From the NCBI RefSeq assembly GCF_041595635.1, contig NZ_JBFHJW010000043.1, positions 1 through 37,220 of the forward strand: a stretch of 37,220 nucleotides of DNA. The letters run 5' to 3'. How positions within the stretch are numbered: position 1 is the first letter of the stretch; the number at the start of each line of letters is the position of its first letter. This DNA comes from Labilibaculum sp041595635 (GTDB lineage Bacteria; Bacteroidota; Bacteroidia; Bacteroidales; Marinifilaceae). The notes under the pieces were generated by a model. It was not told where the DNA came from, searched no databases, and saw only the letters and a program-made list of their open reading frames with translations. The translations under genes and the position numbers were made by a program. This document shows, one piece after another, positions 35,601-37,220 of the stretch.

Positions 35601-36539
35601 GTGTACGATATAATTGGAGATATTCATGGCGAGGTAGAAACATTGAAACACATGTTGCTTAGTCTTGGCTATGTAGAAGGTGAGGAAGGATATTTTCATC
35701 CAAAAAGAAAGGCTGTTTTTGTGGGCGATTTTGTGGATAGAGGTCCCAAGATTTTTGAGACCTTAGAATTGGTCCAAAAAATGGTGATAGCAGGAAATGC
35801 TTATGCTGTTGTTGGAAATCATGAATTAAATGTTCTTTCTTTTTATACCAAGGATAGTGATGGTTTGTATTTGAAGCAGCACAACTTAAAAAATCGGACA
35901 CAAATAAAAAAAACCTACGAGGAGTTTAAACTCGATAAGCCTCGTAGAAAGGCCATTGTGAAATGGCTTCGTACTTTGCCTTTATTTCTCGAACTTGATG
36001 GCTTTCGTGTAGTACACGCATGCTGGGACCAGCAAGCTGTAGATTTGTTGAAAAAGAAAAACCCGAAAAATTGCCTGAATAAAAAATTCTTACGAAAATT
36101 AAATTTAGAGACAGGTGATGTTTTCGACGCAGCCATGCTCATACTTAAAGGACGTGATTTTTCTATGCCTTCCGATTTGATATTGAAAGACGACTATGGT
36201 TTTAAACGTACCTCTTTCCGCATAAAATGGTGGGAACCTATGAATGGAAAAAGTTTTCGGGAAATCTCCTTTGGGAATAAATTTCTGCTGCCAAATTACA
36301 CACTTCCACCTCAGCTTTCCTTTGATATCCCTATTTATCCGGAAGATGAAAAAGCTGTTTTTTTTGGGCATTATTGCCTTGGTAATGCTGCCGGACCTGT
36401 GCGTAACAATTTGTGTTGTGTTGATGCATGCCTAGCCAATGGAGGAAGTCTTGCTGTCTATTGTTGGGATGGTTTGCCTTTGGATGCTAAGAAAATGATT
36501 TGGGTGAAAAAGATAAAAAAAGCATTGGTTAAGTCTTGA
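35601..36539 (+). CDS. Calcineurin-like metallophosphoesterase
   Basis: A 312-residue serine/threonine phosphatase-type enzyme. All core metal ligands are present: D7-x-H9 (GDIHGE), D43 in VGDFVDRG and N73-H74 in VGNHELN, with further histidines (VHACWD, FFGHYCLG). The start must be the GTG at 35601, because the first downstream ATG would remove the GDIHG motif. The catalytic core resembles PrpA-like or diadenosine-tetraphosphatase-like enzymes; the substrate is not evident. The final 11 bases overlap the convergent small membrane gene. Confidence 0.88.
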   Translation: MYDIIGDIHGEVETLKHMLLSLGYVEGEEGYFHPKRKAVFVGDFVDRGPKIFETLELVQKMVIAGNAYAVVGNHELNVLSFYTKDSDGLYLKQHNLKNRTQIKKTYEEFKLDKPRRKAIVKWLRTLPLFLELDGFRVVHACWDQQAVDLLKKKNPKNCLNKKFLRKLNLETGDVFDAAMLILKGRDFSMPSDLILKDDYGFKRTSFRIKWWEPMNGKSFREISFGNKFLLPNYTLPPQLSFDIPIYPEDEKAVFFGHYCLGNAAGPVRNNLCCVDACLANGGSLAVYCWDGLPLDAKKMIWVKKIKKALVKS

Positions 36540-36915
36540 ATCTAGATCGATTTTTCCACCAAAAAGTTAAAAATAAAATTCTCGAAAAGGAGATAGGAGT
36601 CAGGAGAAGGAAAACAATAAAGCTTTCAGAATCGATAAAGGCAAAAAAACAAATAAGAATACTGCTAATTAGGAGCAGAAAACCACCTAAAGCAAGCTTC
36701 CAAAAAGAAAGCAAAAAGCCCAAGCCATAAGCAATCGAAAGAGAATTAAAAACAAGCTGCCAAGGTATGTTGCTTTCTGGATCTCCATCCGACAAGTTTA
36801 AGAATTCTAACAACATGAATAAAAGAAATCCTCCGGTAAACAGAAAGCCAAGCATTCGGGCAATAATAAGATAAAATCGTGTAGGATCATCATGCACTAG
36901 AATTCGTTTTTTCAT
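36529..36915 (-). CDS. Small four-helix membrane protein of unknown function
   Basis: A 128-residue hydrophobic protein with a basic N-terminus (MKKRILVHDD) and about four membrane helices (near 18-40, 55-68, 72-90 and 95-120). No family is recognised. Its 3' end overlaps the end of the metallophosphoesterase gene by 11 bases in convergent orientation. Confidence 0.6.
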   Translation of the reverse strand: MKKRILVHDDPTRFYLIIARMLGFLFTGGFLLFMLLEFLNLSDGDPESNIPWQLVFNSLSIAYGLGFLLSFWKLALGGFLLLISSILICFFAFIDSESFIVFLLLTPISFSRILFLTFWWKNRSRFKT

Positions 36916-37010
36916 TCTGATAGACGTTAGCTAAATGAATGAATTAAAATTACGAAATTCGAAAATTATAATCAAAAATAACTGACAGTAAGCTTGTTGC
37001 TGCACCTGTG

Positions 37011-37220
37011 CTATTGTTTGCGTTTGATGGATAAAATTTTGATTTGATCTACCAGCATTTGTTCTTCATCCTTTTGTTCTTGAATTACTTTTACCACATC
37101 CATGCCTTTTACTACTTTCCCAAAGGCCGCAAAGCCTTGTCCATCGGGGTTTCGCATTCCTCCAAAATCTAAACTTGGCTGGTCGCCTATGCATATAAAG
37201 AACTCGGTAGAAGCCGATCC
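37011..37220 (-). CDS. Cyclophilin-type peptidyl-prolyl isomerase (C-terminal part, cut by window edge)
   Basis: The minus strand from 37220 to the stop at 37011-37013 encodes 69 residues, GSASTEFFICIGDQPSLDFGG, then NPDGQGFAAFGKVVKGMDVV. This is the C-terminal half of cyclophilin: the SxFFI core motif and the GFAxFGKVVxGMDVV motif are both clear. The N-terminus lies beyond the right edge of the window. Cis-trans prolyl isomerisation in protein folding is the expected role; whether the protein is exported cannot be seen. Confidence 0.9.
   Translation of the reverse strand, partial: GSASTEFFICIGDQPSLDFGGMRNPDGQGFAAFGKVVKGMDVVKVIQEQKDEEQMLVDQIKILSIKRKQ

Overview
The window is chromosomal DNA from a member of the Bacteroidota. 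The signs are a TonB-dependent receptor with an N-terminal carboxypeptidase-regulatory-like domain, promoter boxes of the TAnnTTTG type, weak or absent Shine-Dalgarno sequences, large hybrid histidine kinases and Bacteroidota-type lipoprotein and exported enzymes. A marine Marinilabiliales-like bacterium is my guess, not something the sequence proves. No rRNA, tRNA, CRISPR array, insertion sequence or phage module was seen.

Region 1 (1-9740, plus strand) is one cobalamin-responsive transport locus. A cobalamin riboswitch (about 5-190) precedes a BtuB-like outer-membrane receptor. A terminator-like hairpin follows, and then a tightly packed run of genes: a PepSY-type four-helix membrane protein, an exported CbiK-family chelatase, an exported YD-repeat-like protein broken by an in-frame TAA, a BtuF-like lipoprotein, a FecCD/BtuC permease, a BtuD-like ATPase with an extra C-terminal domain, and a nitrilase-superfamily amidohydrolase that overlaps btuD by one base. 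The receptor would bring corrinoid into the periplasm and BtuFCD would carry it into the cytoplasm. The chelatase, PepSY protein and nitrilase suggest that the corrinoid or another tetrapyrrole is also chemically processed on the way.

Region 2 (about 10.1-12.7 kb) is visibly more AT-rich. It holds a BacNaV-type voltage-gated sodium channel and a protein with an HsdR-N-type PD-(D/E)XK nuclease fold, behind a good promoter. The channel frame ends at a TAG directly after an A8 run. A -1 shift at that A-AAA-AAA site continues a coiled coil in perfect heptad register, brings the channel to 272 residues (family-typical) and makes it overlap the nuclease-like gene. This is the most striking signal in the window.

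Region 3 (12.8-16.3 kb) has an amidohydrolase-2 enzyme, a small membrane protein and an NAD(P)-dependent reductase, then a bidirectional terminator and two minus-strand small proteins of unknown function.

Region 4 (16.5-25.6 kb) is a signalling block: a minus-strand pair of overlapping hybrid kinases (REC-HisKA-HATPase and CHASE-PAS-HisKA-HATPase-REC), a Tat-exported sugar-isomerase-like protein, and a kinase whose sensor resembles an ABC substrate-binding protein.

Region 5 (25.9-37.2 kb) is mostly housekeeping: Cof-type HAD phosphatase, glycine-zipper protein, GNAT-like protein, YibE/F membrane protein, alkaline phosphatase with a clear terminator, long-chain acyl-CoA synthetase, class-V aminotransferase, a GTG-started metallophosphoesterase, a small membrane protein and the C-terminal end of a cyclophilin cut by the window edge.
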